Positions 1 through 6,766 of a stretch of 6,818 nucleotides of DNA are shown here, in pieces. The position numbers and the translations under genes are program-made. This DNA is from CAYGTS01 sp964352905 (lineage in GTDB: Bacteria > Pseudomonadota > Gammaproteobacteria > JAHCLG01): positions 1 to 6,818 of the forward strand of contig CAYGTS010000134.1 in the NCBI GenBank assembly GCA_964352905.1, in the 5' to 3' direction. The notes beneath the pieces are model-generated. The model ran no database searches, was not told the DNA's origin, and was given only the letters and a program-made list of their open reading frames with translations. The stretch's first letter is position 1, and each line of letters begins with the position of its first letter.

Positions 1-2
1 TT

Positions 3-54
3 GCCTCAAATCTGACCGTTCTTGAGTTATTCAACATCACGCCGGGAATTACTG
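3..54 (-). repeat. Left-edge copy of a 52-bp inverted repeat (family copy S)
   Basis: These 52 bases are the reverse complement of 6767-6818 with a single difference (position 39 against 6782). Similarity stops at once inside the window: beyond 54 and 6767 the flanks differ. The copy contains a stem-loop: CTCAA at 5-9, a 12-base loop at 10-21 and TTGAG at 22-26. The core CAAATCTGACCGTTCTTG is the reverse complement of the core of repeats A and B, apart from one or two bases. The copy is read in frame by the partial ORF at 3-182. Confidence 0.9.
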
Positions 55-182
55 GAGCAGATACGATTATGCTAAATTGGCCTACAAATGTAAAAGGAAG
101 TTACGACAACATGCTTGAACAATACCCCCGAGCGCTTTGTCAACAGTTTGTTGTTGACTTTCTTGCAAACAAAATAGTATAG
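3..182 (+). CDS. C-terminal end of an unrecognised protein, cut by the left edge
   Basis: A reading frame is open from the window edge to a TAG at 180-182, giving 59 residues with no start in view. The visible part begins ASNLTVLELFNITPGIT and ends CQQFVVDFLANKIV. I do not recognise it. The tail (a Cys followed by a hydrophobic xVVDFLxN helix) loosely resembles the C-terminus of some alpha/beta hydrolases, but the His expected just before it in that family is not visible, so this is only a guess. The first 17 codons lie within a repeat (3-54) found inverted at the right edge, so the N-terminal part shown may come from a repeat that fused to or inserted in the frame. An internal ATG at 69 preceded by GGAG at 53-56 (12-base spacing) would give a 37-residue product instead. 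Confidence 0.45.
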   Translation, partial: ASNLTVLELFNITPGITGADTIMLNWPTNVKGSYDNMLEQYPRALCQQFVVDFLANKIV

Positions 183-219
183 GCTTGTGGGCAAAGTTTC
201 TTAGGCGTTCTATTGAAAA

Positions 220-327
220 TTAGTGCAGTTCTAGGTATGCTTCATGACCCTTAGGACTGACGATAAGCGTCGTCTTTTTGGCGGCAGCTTTGCTACAAAT
301 TTCTTTCGTATCCTCATTTACTAGCAT
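220..327 (-). CDS. Possible 35-residue ORF, or the 3' remnant of a gene
   Basis: On the reverse strand an ATG at 327-325 opens a frame that ends at a TAA at 222-220. The product starts MLVNEDTKEICSKAAAKK and ends VSPKGHEAYLELH. Its composition is protein-like: a charged, Ala/Lys-rich helix followed by an aliphatic segment. The frame continues only seven codons upstream of the ATG before a TGA (348-346). No convincing Shine-Dalgarno sequence precedes the ATG, so a decayed gene end is as likely as a real small gene. I do not recognise the product. It converges tail-to-tail with the ORF ending at 182, and the weak terminator hairpin at 259-279 lies inside it. Confidence 0.3.
   Translation of the reverse strand: MLVNEDTKEICSKAAAKKTTLIVSPKGHEAYLELH
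259..279 (+). terminator. Weak possible intrinsic terminator
   Basis: GACGA (259-263), a six-base loop and TCGTC (270-274) form a 5-bp stem directly followed by five T (275-279). It could end transcription from the partial ORF that stops at 182. The stem is short, and the same bases encode Lys-Lys-Thr codons of the reverse-strand ORF 220-327, so the match may be chance. Confidence 0.3.
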
Positions 328-424
328 GTAAACTGCGGTGCTCGATCAATTTGCAGCCTCGCTGCTTAAACTAAAAAACCAGGGCTAACCTTAAGAAGTT
401 GCTTTTAACTAGCTATTTTGTATC

Positions 425-480
425 TATTCAGCAAATTTGAAGATGAACTTGCCAAGAACGTTCAGATTTGGTGTTCCCAT
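425..480 (+). repeat. Dispersed intergenic repeat, copy A (upstream of tRNA-Leu)
   Basis: These 56 bases align without gaps to 2820-2875 with eight mismatches, and weaker similarity continues to about 499 (shared TGAA..GTTAC). The inner part holds a stem-loop: GCCAA at 451-455, a 12-base loop at 456-467 and TTGGT at 468-472 (outer pair G-T). The loop begins with the perfect palindrome GAACGTTC (456-463). A core of about 18 bases is shared with the two edge repeats. On the reverse strand it contains an 18-codon frame (480-424), MGTPNLNVLGKF..., bounded by a stop immediately upstream. Confidence 0.85.
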
Positions 481-519
481 CTACAGGGTGAATAGTTACG
501 TTATTTTTAAGACTGAACC

Positions 520-547
520 CTTGAAGTTTTAATTATTGCATCCATAT
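520..547 (+). promoter_or_regulatory. Candidate sigma-32 (heat-shock) promoter ahead of tRNA-Leu/tig
   Basis: CTTGAAG (520-526) matches the RpoH -35 consensus CTTGAAA at six of seven positions. After a 13-base spacer, ATCCATAT (540-547) matches the -10 consensus CCCCATNT at the last six positions. The spacing is within the known range for sigma-32. The promoter would transcribe tRNA-Leu and could read on into tig-clpP. It is supported by consensus matching only; such sites can occur by chance in AT-rich spacers. Confidence 0.4.
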
Positions 548-550
548 AGA

Positions 551-559
551 TGTGATAAT
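551..559 (+). promoter_or_regulatory. Candidate extended -10 promoter element for tRNA-Leu
   Basis: TGTGATAAT reads as an extended -10 (TG, one base, then GATAAT at 554-559, five of six to TATAAT). It would start transcription near 566, about 13 bases before the mature tRNA 5' end, which is a usual leader length. No good -35 hexamer sits 16-18 bases upstream, as is common for extended -10 promoters. Confidence 0.45.
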
Positions 560-578
560 ATGCTGTTAAACCATTAAT

Positions 579-663
<85 letters not shown>

Positions 664-688
664 TATATATGCGCAAACATAAAAAGTA

Positions 689-709
689 TGTTATAAAAAG
701 CGTTTTATG
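689..709 (+). promoter_or_regulatory. Candidate tig promoter with overlapping palindrome
   Basis: TGTTATAAA (689-697) is an extended -10 (TG, one base, TATAAA) that would start transcription near 704, giving a leader of about 23 bases before tig. ATAAAA (693-698) and TTTTAT (703-708) form an inverted repeat around AGCG that covers the -10 and the predicted start. A second inverted pair, CATAAAA/TTTTATG, sits at 678-684 and 703-709. No good -35 is visible. The palindrome could be a regulator site or simply AT-rich sequence. It lacks the GC stem of a terminator. Confidence 0.4.
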
Positions 710-726
710 ATAAAGAGGATTATTCC

Positions 727-2034
727 ATGCAAGTTTCTGTTGAAACAACTCAAGGTTTAGAAAGAAAGCTTAAAGTTATGCTACCGCCTGAGCAAATTGA
801 TAAAAAAGTGAATGAAAAATTACAAAAACTAAAAAAAACAGCCAGTATTAAAGGCTTTCGTCCTGGTAAAGTGCCTGAAAGTGTCATTAAAGATCGCTAC
901 GGTGAATCACTAAAATATGAAGTCTTGGAAGAATTAATGCGCGAATCATTACAAGACGCATTAAAACAAGAATCTCTTGATCCTGCTGGTATGCCGCAAG
1001 TAGAACCTAAAGAATTTGCAGCAGGGCAACCGTTTGAATATGTTGCAACGTTCGAAATTTTTCCAGAGTTTGAGTTAAGGTCACTTGAGAATGTTGAGCT
1101 AACAGAAAAAACGGCTAATATTAATGAGGCTGATGTTAGTGCAACGTTAAATCGCATTATCGAAAACCATGCTGATTGGGTTGCAGCCGATAGAGCTGCC
1201 GCTGAGGGCGATAAAATTACCATTGATTTTCTGGGTAAGTTAAATGATAAAGCCTTTGAAGGTGGCACTGCTAAAAAGTTTGATTTAAAACTAGGTTCAA
1301 AATCCATGATTCCTGGATTTGAAGAACAATTAATCGGTGTTAAAGCTGGTGATGAAAAAGTCATTTCAGTTACCTTCCCTGAAGATTATCCTCACCAAGA
1401 TTTGGCTGGCAAAGAAACCACTTTTGATATTGTGGTTCACACAGTATTAGCAGCACAACACCCTGAGTTAAACGATGCGTTTGCTGAAAAGCTTGGTATC
1501 AAAGAAGGTGGCGTGGAAAAATTAAAAGAAGAAGTTAAAGCTAGCATGGAACGCGAATTAGAAAATCGTTTAAAAGGTGAGTTTAAACTAAGTGTGCTAG
1601 ATAAATTGCGTGAGCTTAATGCCTTTGAAATTCCCAACGCGCTGATTAAATCTGAAATTCAAGAGCTTAAAAAAATGGCAGCAACGCAATCACGTGGCCA
1701 AGTCAATGCCGAAGATTTACCCGATGAAATGTACCAAGAAGACGCAGCGAAACGAGTTCATCTTGGGTTGATCATGAAAGAAGCGTTGAAAAAATTTGAT
1801 ATTAAAGCTGATGAAGAAAAAATCAAAGAGAAAATTCTGCAACTTGCAGCAAGCTATGGCAATACTGAACAAGTGATGCAATTATATTATCAAAACCCAC
1901 ACCTTGTACGGGAAATTGAAGGGATGGTGCTTGAAGAACAGGTGATTGATCACTTAGCCAAAACAGCCACAATTAAAAAAGCAACCACTGACTATAATAC
2001 AGTAATGGGTTTTACTGATGAGCAAGAAAGTTAA
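727..2034 (+). CDS. tig: Trigger factor, ribosome-associated chaperone and prolyl isomerase
   Basis: The 435-residue product (E. coli 432) binds the large ribosomal subunit at the peptide exit and shields emerging chains; it also isomerises peptidyl-prolyl bonds. Three parts are visible. Residues 1-115 form the ribosome-binding domain with the signature loop GFRPGKVP at 43-50. Residues 161-240 form the FKBP-like isomerase domain (starts GDKITIDFLG, includes IPGFEEQLIGVKAGD). The rest is the helical chaperone body, formed by the 116-160 linker and residues from 241 on. The start is set by AGAGGA at 714-719, seven bases before the ATG. The stop lies in the ribosome binding site of clpP, so the two genes are probably co-transcribed. 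The sequence looks complete, with no frameshift or missing domain. Confidence 0.97.
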   Translation: MQVSVETTQGLERKLKVMLPPEQIDKKVNEKLQKLKKTASIKGFRPGKVPESVIKDRYGESLKYEVLEELMRESLQDALKQESLDPAGMPQVEPKEFAAGQPFEYVATFEIFPEFELRSLENVELTEKTANINEADVSATLNRIIENHADWVAADRAAAEGDKITIDFLGKLNDKAFEGGTAKKFDLKLGSKSMIPGFEEQLIGVKAGDEKVISVTFPEDYPHQDLAGKETTFDIVVHTVLAAQHPELNDAFAEKLGIKEGGVEKLKEEVKASMERELENRLKGEFKLSVLDKLRELNAFEIPNALIKSEIQELKKMAATQSRGQVNAEDLPDEMYQEDAAKRVHLGLIMKEALKKFDIKADEEKIKEKILQLAASYGNTEQVMQLYYQNPHLVREIEGMVLEEQVIDHLAKTATIKKATTDYNTVMGFTDEQES

Positions 2035-2049
2035 GGAGAACACAATAGG

Positions 2050-2700
2050 ATGAGTATTATTTATCACAAAGATGCAGTAATTGAAGCGCCAATACAATCG
2101 AATTTAGTGCCAATTGTAGTTGAGCAAACGGCGCGTGGAGAACGCTCCTACGATATTTTTTCGCGCCTATTAAAAGATCGTATTATTTTCTTAGTCGGTC
2201 AGATTGAAGATCATATGGCTAATTTAATTGTCGCGCAGCTTTTGTTTCTTGAATCTGAAAATCCGGATAAGGATATTGAACTGTATATCAACTCACCCGG
2301 TGGGGTGGTCACAGCAGGGCTTGCCATTTACGATACCATGCAGTATATCAAGCCAAAAGTAGCTACGATGTGCGTTGGCCAAGCGGCGAGTGCTGCTGCA
2401 TTATTGCTATGTGCTGGCGCTGAAGGTAAGCGCTATAGCTTGCCGCATGCAAGAATGATGATTCATCAACCATTAGGTGGTTATCAAGGGCAAGCATCGG
2501 ATATTGAAATCCATGCCAAAGAAACCATGCTCGTAAAACAACGGCTTAACGAGATTATGGCAAGACATACCGGCCGTTCTGTTGATGAAATTGCCAAAGA
2601 CACTGATCGTGATAATTTCATGAGTGCTACGCAGGCGGTTGAATATGGCCTAATTGATAAGGTTATGGACAGCCGTGCGTTAAAAGCAAACGAAAAGTAG
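2050..2700 (+). CDS. clpP: ATP-dependent Clp protease proteolytic subunit
   Basis: The 216-residue serine protease (E. coli 207) assembles into a double seven-membered barrel in the cytosol and degrades proteins fed by ClpX or ClpA. The triad is intact: Ser114 in GQAAS, His139 in MMIHQPLGG and Asp188 in DTDRDNF, each offset by three from the E. coli precursor. NSPGG at 81-85 supplies the oxyanion-hole region. A short N-terminal segment before LVPIVVEQTARGERS (residue 19 on) corresponds to the propeptide. AAGGAG (2033-2038), overlapping the tig stop, lies 11 bases before the ATG, which suggests translational coupling. One oddity: the two residues after the catalytic Ser are Ala-Ala (SAAALLLCAG), where most family members have Met-Gly. 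Confidence 0.97.
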   Translation: MSIIYHKDAVIEAPIQSNLVPIVVEQTARGERSYDIFSRLLKDRIIFLVGQIEDHMANLIVAQLLFLESENPDKDIELYINSPGGVVTAGLAIYDTMQYIKPKVATMCVGQAASAAALLLCAGAEGKRYSLPHARMMIHQPLGGYQGQASDIEIHAKETMLVKQRLNEIMARHTGRSVDEIAKDTDRDNFMSATQAVEYGLIDKVMDSRALKANEK

Positions 2701-2710
2701 CTAAATGAGT

Positions 2711-2716
2711 TATAAT
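2711..2716 (+). promoter_or_regulatory. Possible -10 element downstream of clpP
   Basis: A perfect TATAAT sits 11 bases after the clpP stop and could drive clpX from within the 260-base gap. No acceptable -35 hexamer or TG extension accompanies it. A second weak candidate is TTGTTT (2782-2787) with TAAAAT (2804-2809), spaced by 16 bases. Either would give clpX a promoter independent of tig-clpP; neither is strong. Confidence 0.25.
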
Positions 2717-2819
2717 AAAAGGGTGGAGCTGTAACACACTGGTTGCGAAGGTTTTTTGCTGAGATAACTTAACCAATAAAGTTGTTTTAGTTCTCAGTAA
2801 GTATAAAATAAAGGGTAAT

Positions 2820-2875
2820 TATTCAGTAAAATTAACGGTGAATTTGCCAAGAACGTTCAGGTTTGGCGTTCCCAT
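2820..2875 (+). repeat. Dispersed intergenic repeat, copy B (between clpP and clpX)
   Basis: This copy is in the same orientation as copy A (425-480), with 48 of 56 bases identical; weaker similarity runs on to about 2892. The stem-loop is fully paired here: GCCAA at 2846-2850, a 12-base loop at 2851-2862 and TTGGC at 2863-2867. The loop starts with the palindrome GAACGTTC. On the reverse strand it holds a frame ending at 2819, MGTPNLNVLGKF..., parallel to the one in copy A. It would lie in the 5' leader of clpX if transcription runs through from clpP or starts near 2711. Confidence 0.85.
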
Positions 2876-2960
2876 TTGCATAGTGAAGTTACAAATAATT
2901 AAAAACAACTTAGGGTTCAGGCGACTAGCTAAATCCTAACAACAAAATGGGAGTTAACAC

Positions 2961-4253
2961 ATGAGTGACTACCATAACGGTGGTGATGATGATAACGGCA
3001 AGGTGCTATATTGTTCCTTCTGTGGTAAATCACAACACGAAGTTCGTAAACTAATTGCAGGTCCATCCGTATTTGTCTGCGATGAATGTGTTGCTTTATG
3101 TAACGATATTATTCGTGAAGAAATTCAAGAGAGTCCCGATCAGGAAGAAAACTTTAATCTTCCAACGCCGCATGAAATTAATCAATTTCTAGATTCTTAT
3201 GTCATAGGGCAAGAGCGCGCTAAAAAAGTGCTATCCGTTGCTGTTTATAATCACTATAAACGTTTGCGCAGGGGTAATAATTTAAGCAAAGAGGAAGAAA
3301 TCGAATTAGGTAAAAGTAACATTTTACTTATTGGCCCAACGGGTTCCGGTAAAACATTGCTGGCGGAAACACTGGCACGTATTTTAAATGTGCCGTTTGC
3401 GATTGCTGATGCCACAACCTTAACTGAAGCAGGTTATGTTGGTGAGGACGTTGAAAACATTATTCAAAAACTATTGCAAAAATGCGATAGCGATGTTGAA
3501 AGAGCGCAAACTGGGATAGTTTATATCGATGAAATCGATAAGATTTCTCGCAAATCAGATAATCCTTCCATTACACGTGATGTTTCTGGCGAAGGCGTAC
3601 AACAAGCTTTATTAAAACTGATCGAAGGAACCATTGCTTCTGTCCCACCCCAAGGTGGTCGTAAGCATCCGCAGCAAGAATTTTTGCAAGTAGATACTTC
3701 TAAAATTTTATTTATTTGTGGTGGTGCGTTTGCGGGTCTTGATAAAGTGATTCGCGATCGATCAGAAAAATCAGGTATTGGCTTTAACGCCGATATTCGC
3801 AGCAAAGACGAACGTAAAAGTATGGGTGATACTTTAGCCAGTGTTGAACCTGAAGATTTAATTAAATTCGGATTAATTCCAGAATTCGTGGGGCGGTTAC
3901 CCGTTGTAGCAACCCTAGAAGAGTTGGATATTGAAGCATTGGTGTCAATTTTAACAGAGCCAAAAAATGCGTTAACAAAGCAATATGCCAAGCTGTTTGA
4001 AATGGAAAATGTTGAGATTGAGTTTCGCCCAGAAGCGCTGCGTTCCGTTGCGCAAAAAGCGATGGATCGTAAAACGGGGGCTCGTGGCTTGCGTTCAATT
4101 TTAGAACACATATTACTAGACTTAATGTATGATCTTCCTTCAACGGAAGGGATCAGTAAAGTGGTGATTGATGAGAATGTCATTAAAGGTGAAGGTAAGC
4201 CTTTATTGATTTTTGATAATGTTAATGAATCACGAACAGCGCAAAAGAAATAA
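2961..4253 (+). CDS. clpX: ClpX, AAA+ unfoldase of the ClpXP protease
   Basis: The 430-residue ATPase (E. coli 424) recognises tagged substrates, unfolds them and threads them into ClpP. In order it shows the N-terminal zinc-binding domain with Cys18, Cys21, Cys40 and Cys43; Walker A GPTGSGKT (125-132); pore loop GYVGED (158-163); Walker B ending in Asp190-Glu191; RKH loop (GGRKHP, 232-237); the ClpP-docking IGF tripeptide (273-275); the arginine region FVGRLP (309-314); and sensor 2 in TGARGLR (372-378). All functional motifs are present. GGGAG at 2949-2953 lies seven bases before the ATG and fixes the start. A 260-base gap with repeat B separates it from clpP, while lon follows after 24 bases. 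Confidence 0.98.
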   Translation: MSDYHNGGDDDNGKVLYCSFCGKSQHEVRKLIAGPSVFVCDECVALCNDIIREEIQESPDQEENFNLPTPHEINQFLDSYVIGQERAKKVLSVAVYNHYKRLRRGNNLSKEEEIELGKSNILLIGPTGSGKTLLAETLARILNVPFAIADATTLTEAGYVGEDVENIIQKLLQKCDSDVERAQTGIVYIDEIDKISRKSDNPSITRDVSGEGVQQALLKLIEGTIASVPPQGGRKHPQQEFLQVDTSKILFICGGAFAGLDKVIRDRSEKSGIGFNADIRSKDERKSMGDTLASVEPEDLIKFGLIPEFVGRLPVVATLEELDIEALVSILTEPKNALTKQYAKLFEMENVEIEFRPEALRSVAQKAMDRKTGARGLRSILEHILLDLMYDLPSTEGISKVVIDENVIKGEGKPLLIFDNVNESRTAQKK

Positions 4254-4277
4254 AAATCGAGTAGATAAGGGTTAAAA

Positions 4278-6731
4278 ATGGATGAAAAACAAGATCAATT
4301 GGGGCAAGCAAATAATGTAGTAGAACTGCCATTATTGCCGTTACGCGATGTTGTTATTTATCCGCACATGGTTATTCCTTTATTTGTGGGGCGGAAACGA
4401 TCCATTCATGCGCTTGATGCGGCAACTAATGTTGATAAACAAATTTTTTTAGTTACCCAAAAAAATGCAGCCGAAGATGACCCTGCTGAAGATGATATTT
4501 TTCAGGTAGGTTGTATTGCGACCGTTCTACAAATGTTGAAATTACCAGATGGTACGGTAAAAGTTTTAGTGGAAGGCATTAAACGTGCAAAGATTGAAAA
4601 ATTTATCACACACGAACATTACTTTTCAGCAGAACTGAGTGAGTTATACGATAGCATAACGGATGAATCCGATCGTGAGATGGAAGTCTTGGTGCGATCA
4701 GTTATTTCACAGTTTGAACAATACGTTAAACTCAACAAGAAAATCCCTCCTGAAATATTAAGTTCTATCGCTGGTATTGAAGAAGCAAATCGTTTAGCAG
4801 ATACCATTGCGGCACACATGTCACTTAAGTTAGAAGAAAAACAAGAATTACTTGAAATAAGTGAGTTAAAAATTCGCTTAGAACGCTTAATGGCACTCAT
4901 GGAAGCTGAAATTGATATTTTACAAGTCGAAAAACGCATTCGTGGTCGTGTTAAAAAGCAAATGGAACGTTCTCAGCGAGAATATTATCTCAACGAGCAA
5001 ATGAAAGCCATTCAAAAAGAATTAGGCGAACTTGATGACGCACCCAATGAACTAGGAATATTAGAAAATAAAATCAAAAAAGCGGGTATGACCAAAGAAG
5101 CCTTGGAAAAAGCAACCGCTGAATTAAATAAACTTAAAATGATGCCGCCTATGTCGGCTGAAGCCACCGTATCACGTAACTACCTTGATTGGATGGTTGG
5201 TTTACCTTGGAAAAAACAAAGTAAAGTCAATGATGATTTAATCAAAGCCGAACAAGTATTAGAAGCCGATCACTATGGCTTAGAAAAGGTGAAAGAAAGA
5301 ATCATTGAATATTTAGCGGTGCAGCAGCGTGTTAAAAAATTGCGTGGTCCGGTACTTTGTTTGGTAGGTCCACCTGGCGTGGGTAAAACGTCACTAGGGC
5401 AATCTATTGCTAATGCCACAGGTAGAAAATTTGTGAGAATGTCGTTGGGTGGTGTTAGAGATGAAGCAGAAATTCGTGGGCACCGCCGCACTTACATTGG
5501 CTCTATGCCCGGTAAAATTATTCAAAAACTCACTAAAATTGGTGTGCGTAACTGTTTATTCTTACTCGATGAAGTCGATAAAATGGCCATGGATTTTCGT
5601 GGTGATCCAGCATCTGCATTATTAGAAGTGCTTGATCCAGAACAAAACAACACCTTTAACGATCATTATCTCGAAGTGGATTATGATCTATCTGATATTA
5701 TGTTTGTTTGCACCGCGAACTCGCTGAATATTCCTGGGCCTTTACTCGATCGTATGGAAGTCATTCGCATCCCCGGTTATACCGAAGATGAAAAAATTAA
5801 TATCGCACTTCGTCATTTAATCACAAAGCAATTAGAAGCGAATGGTTTAAAAGATACTGAAATAAAAATTACCGAAGGAGCTATACGCGAAATCTTGCGT
5901 TATTACACGCGTGAAGCCGGCGTTAGAAATCTTGAGCGTGAAATTGCTAAGATTTGTCGTAAAGTAGTTAAAAATATTTTAACTAAAAAATCAAAAAGCA
6001 AAGCAGTTAGCATTAGTCAGCGTAATATTGAAAAATATTTGGGCGTACGACGTTTCCGTTATGGTATTGCTGAAGATGAAGATCGCATTGGCCAAGTTAA
6101 TGGGCTTGCGTGGACCGAAGTCGGTGGCGAATTATTAACCATTGAAGCGGCAATTGTACCGGGTAAAGGTAAAACAACCTTTACAGGGCAATTAGGTGAA
6201 GTCATGCAAGAATCCATTCAAGCAGCCATGACAGTGGTACGTTCACACGCGCAAGCTTTCGGCATCAAGAGTGATTTTTATGAAAAAAATGATATTCACA
6301 TTCACGTGCCTGAAGGTGCAACGCCGAAAGATGGCCCGAGTGCGGGTACTGGCATGTGCACAGCCCTATTTTCAGCCTTTACAGGTATTCCTGTTCACGC
6401 CAATGTGGCGATGACTGGGGAAATCACATTGCGTGGTGAAGTTTTACCGATTGGTGGGTTAAAAGAAAAATTATTAGCTGCATTACGGGCACGTATTAAA
6501 ACTGTGATCATTCCAAGTGAAAATCAACGCGAGCTTAAAGAATTCCCTAAAAATATTACCTCAGAATTAGATATTCGCCCCGTAAAATGGATTCAAGAAG
6601 TTTTAGAAATTGCACTGCAGCGTTTACCGGAGCGCGTTAAAGTGACAGCAGAGCAATTAGAAGAGGATAGTATTACAAAGGTGAATCAACAGGATGATAG
6701 TTCGAAAACCGATCAAACAAGCGCACATTAA
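4278..6731 (+). CDS. lon: Lon protease, ATP-dependent, class S16
   Basis: The 817-residue protein (E. coli 784) is a cytosolic homohexamer that unfolds and degrades misfolded and short-lived regulatory proteins. It has the N-terminal substrate domain (from LPLLPLRDVVIYPHMVIPL, residues 17-35), a charged coiled-coil region at about 185-285, an AAA+ module with Walker A GPPGVGKT (364-371) and Walker B ending Asp431-Glu432, and a C-terminal protease domain. The catalytic dyad is Ser688 in KDGPSAG and Lys731 in GGLKEK, 43 residues apart as in E. coli. The last 30 or so residues form a polar, acidic tail beyond the usual end of the family. AAGGG at 4267-4271 lies six bases before the ATG. The 24-base spacing after clpX suggests one transcript. 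Confidence 0.98.
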   Translation: MDEKQDQLGQANNVVELPLLPLRDVVIYPHMVIPLFVGRKRSIHALDAATNVDKQIFLVTQKNAAEDDPAEDDIFQVGCIATVLQMLKLPDGTVKVLVEGIKRAKIEKFITHEHYFSAELSELYDSITDESDREMEVLVRSVISQFEQYVKLNKKIPPEILSSIAGIEEANRLADTIAAHMSLKLEEKQELLEISELKIRLERLMALMEAEIDILQVEKRIRGRVKKQMERSQREYYLNEQMKAIQKELGELDDAPNELGILENKIKKAGMTKEALEKATAELNKLKMMPPMSAEATVSRNYLDWMVGLPWKKQSKVNDDLIKAEQVLEADHYGLEKVKERIIEYLAVQQRVKKLRGPVLCLVGPPGVGKTSLGQSIANATGRKFVRMSLGGVRDEAEIRGHRRTYIGSMPGKIIQKLTKIGVRNCLFLLDEVDKMAMDFRGDPASALLEVLDPEQNNTFNDHYLEVDYDLSDIMFVCTANSLNIPGPLLDRMEVIRIPGYTEDEKINIALRHLITKQLEANGLKDTEIKITEGAIREILRYYTREAGVRNLEREIAKICRKVVKNILTKKSKSKAVSISQRNIEKYLGVRRFRYGIAEDEDRIGQVNGLAWTEVGGELLTIEAAIVPGKGKTTFTGQLGEVMQESIQAAMTVVRSHAQAFGIKSDFYEKNDIHIHVPEGATPKDGPSAGTGMCTALFSAFTGIPVHANVAMTGEITLRGEVLPIGGLKEKLLAALRARIKTVIIPSENQRELKEFPKNITSELDIRPVKWIQEVLEIALQRLPERVKVTAEQLEEDSITKVNQQDDSSKTDQTSAH

Positions 6732-6766
6732 CAATGACAATGGGATTATTTGGTTGTTTATAAGGG

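Noticed and set aside
353..365. GCAGC-CTC-GCTGC short palindrome as a terminator or operator
   Set aside because: It has a 5-bp stem with a 3-base loop, no T-tract and no gene placed to use it.
897..1364. Long reverse-strand open frame inside tig (also 1437-1637)
   Set aside because: It is fully antisense to a clear trigger factor gene, its product is rich in Ser/Asn from reversed codons, and it has no recognisable domain.
2759..2797. CTGAGA/TCTCAG inverted pair after clpP as a terminator
   Set aside because: The stem is interrupted and no T-tract follows; the T-run at 2752-2757 lies before it and has no upstream hairpin.
2870..2877. TCCCATTT in repeat B (and TCCCATCT at 475-482 in repeat A) as sigma-32 -10 boxes
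   Set aside because: They match CCCCATNT at seven of eight positions, but no CTTGAAA-like -35 lies 11-16 bases upstream in either copy.
3521..4183. 220-codon reverse-strand frame inside clpX, and a 93-codon one at 3862-4143
   Set aside because: Both are shadows of the conserved clpX coding strand, with no ribosome binding site and no protein-like motifs.
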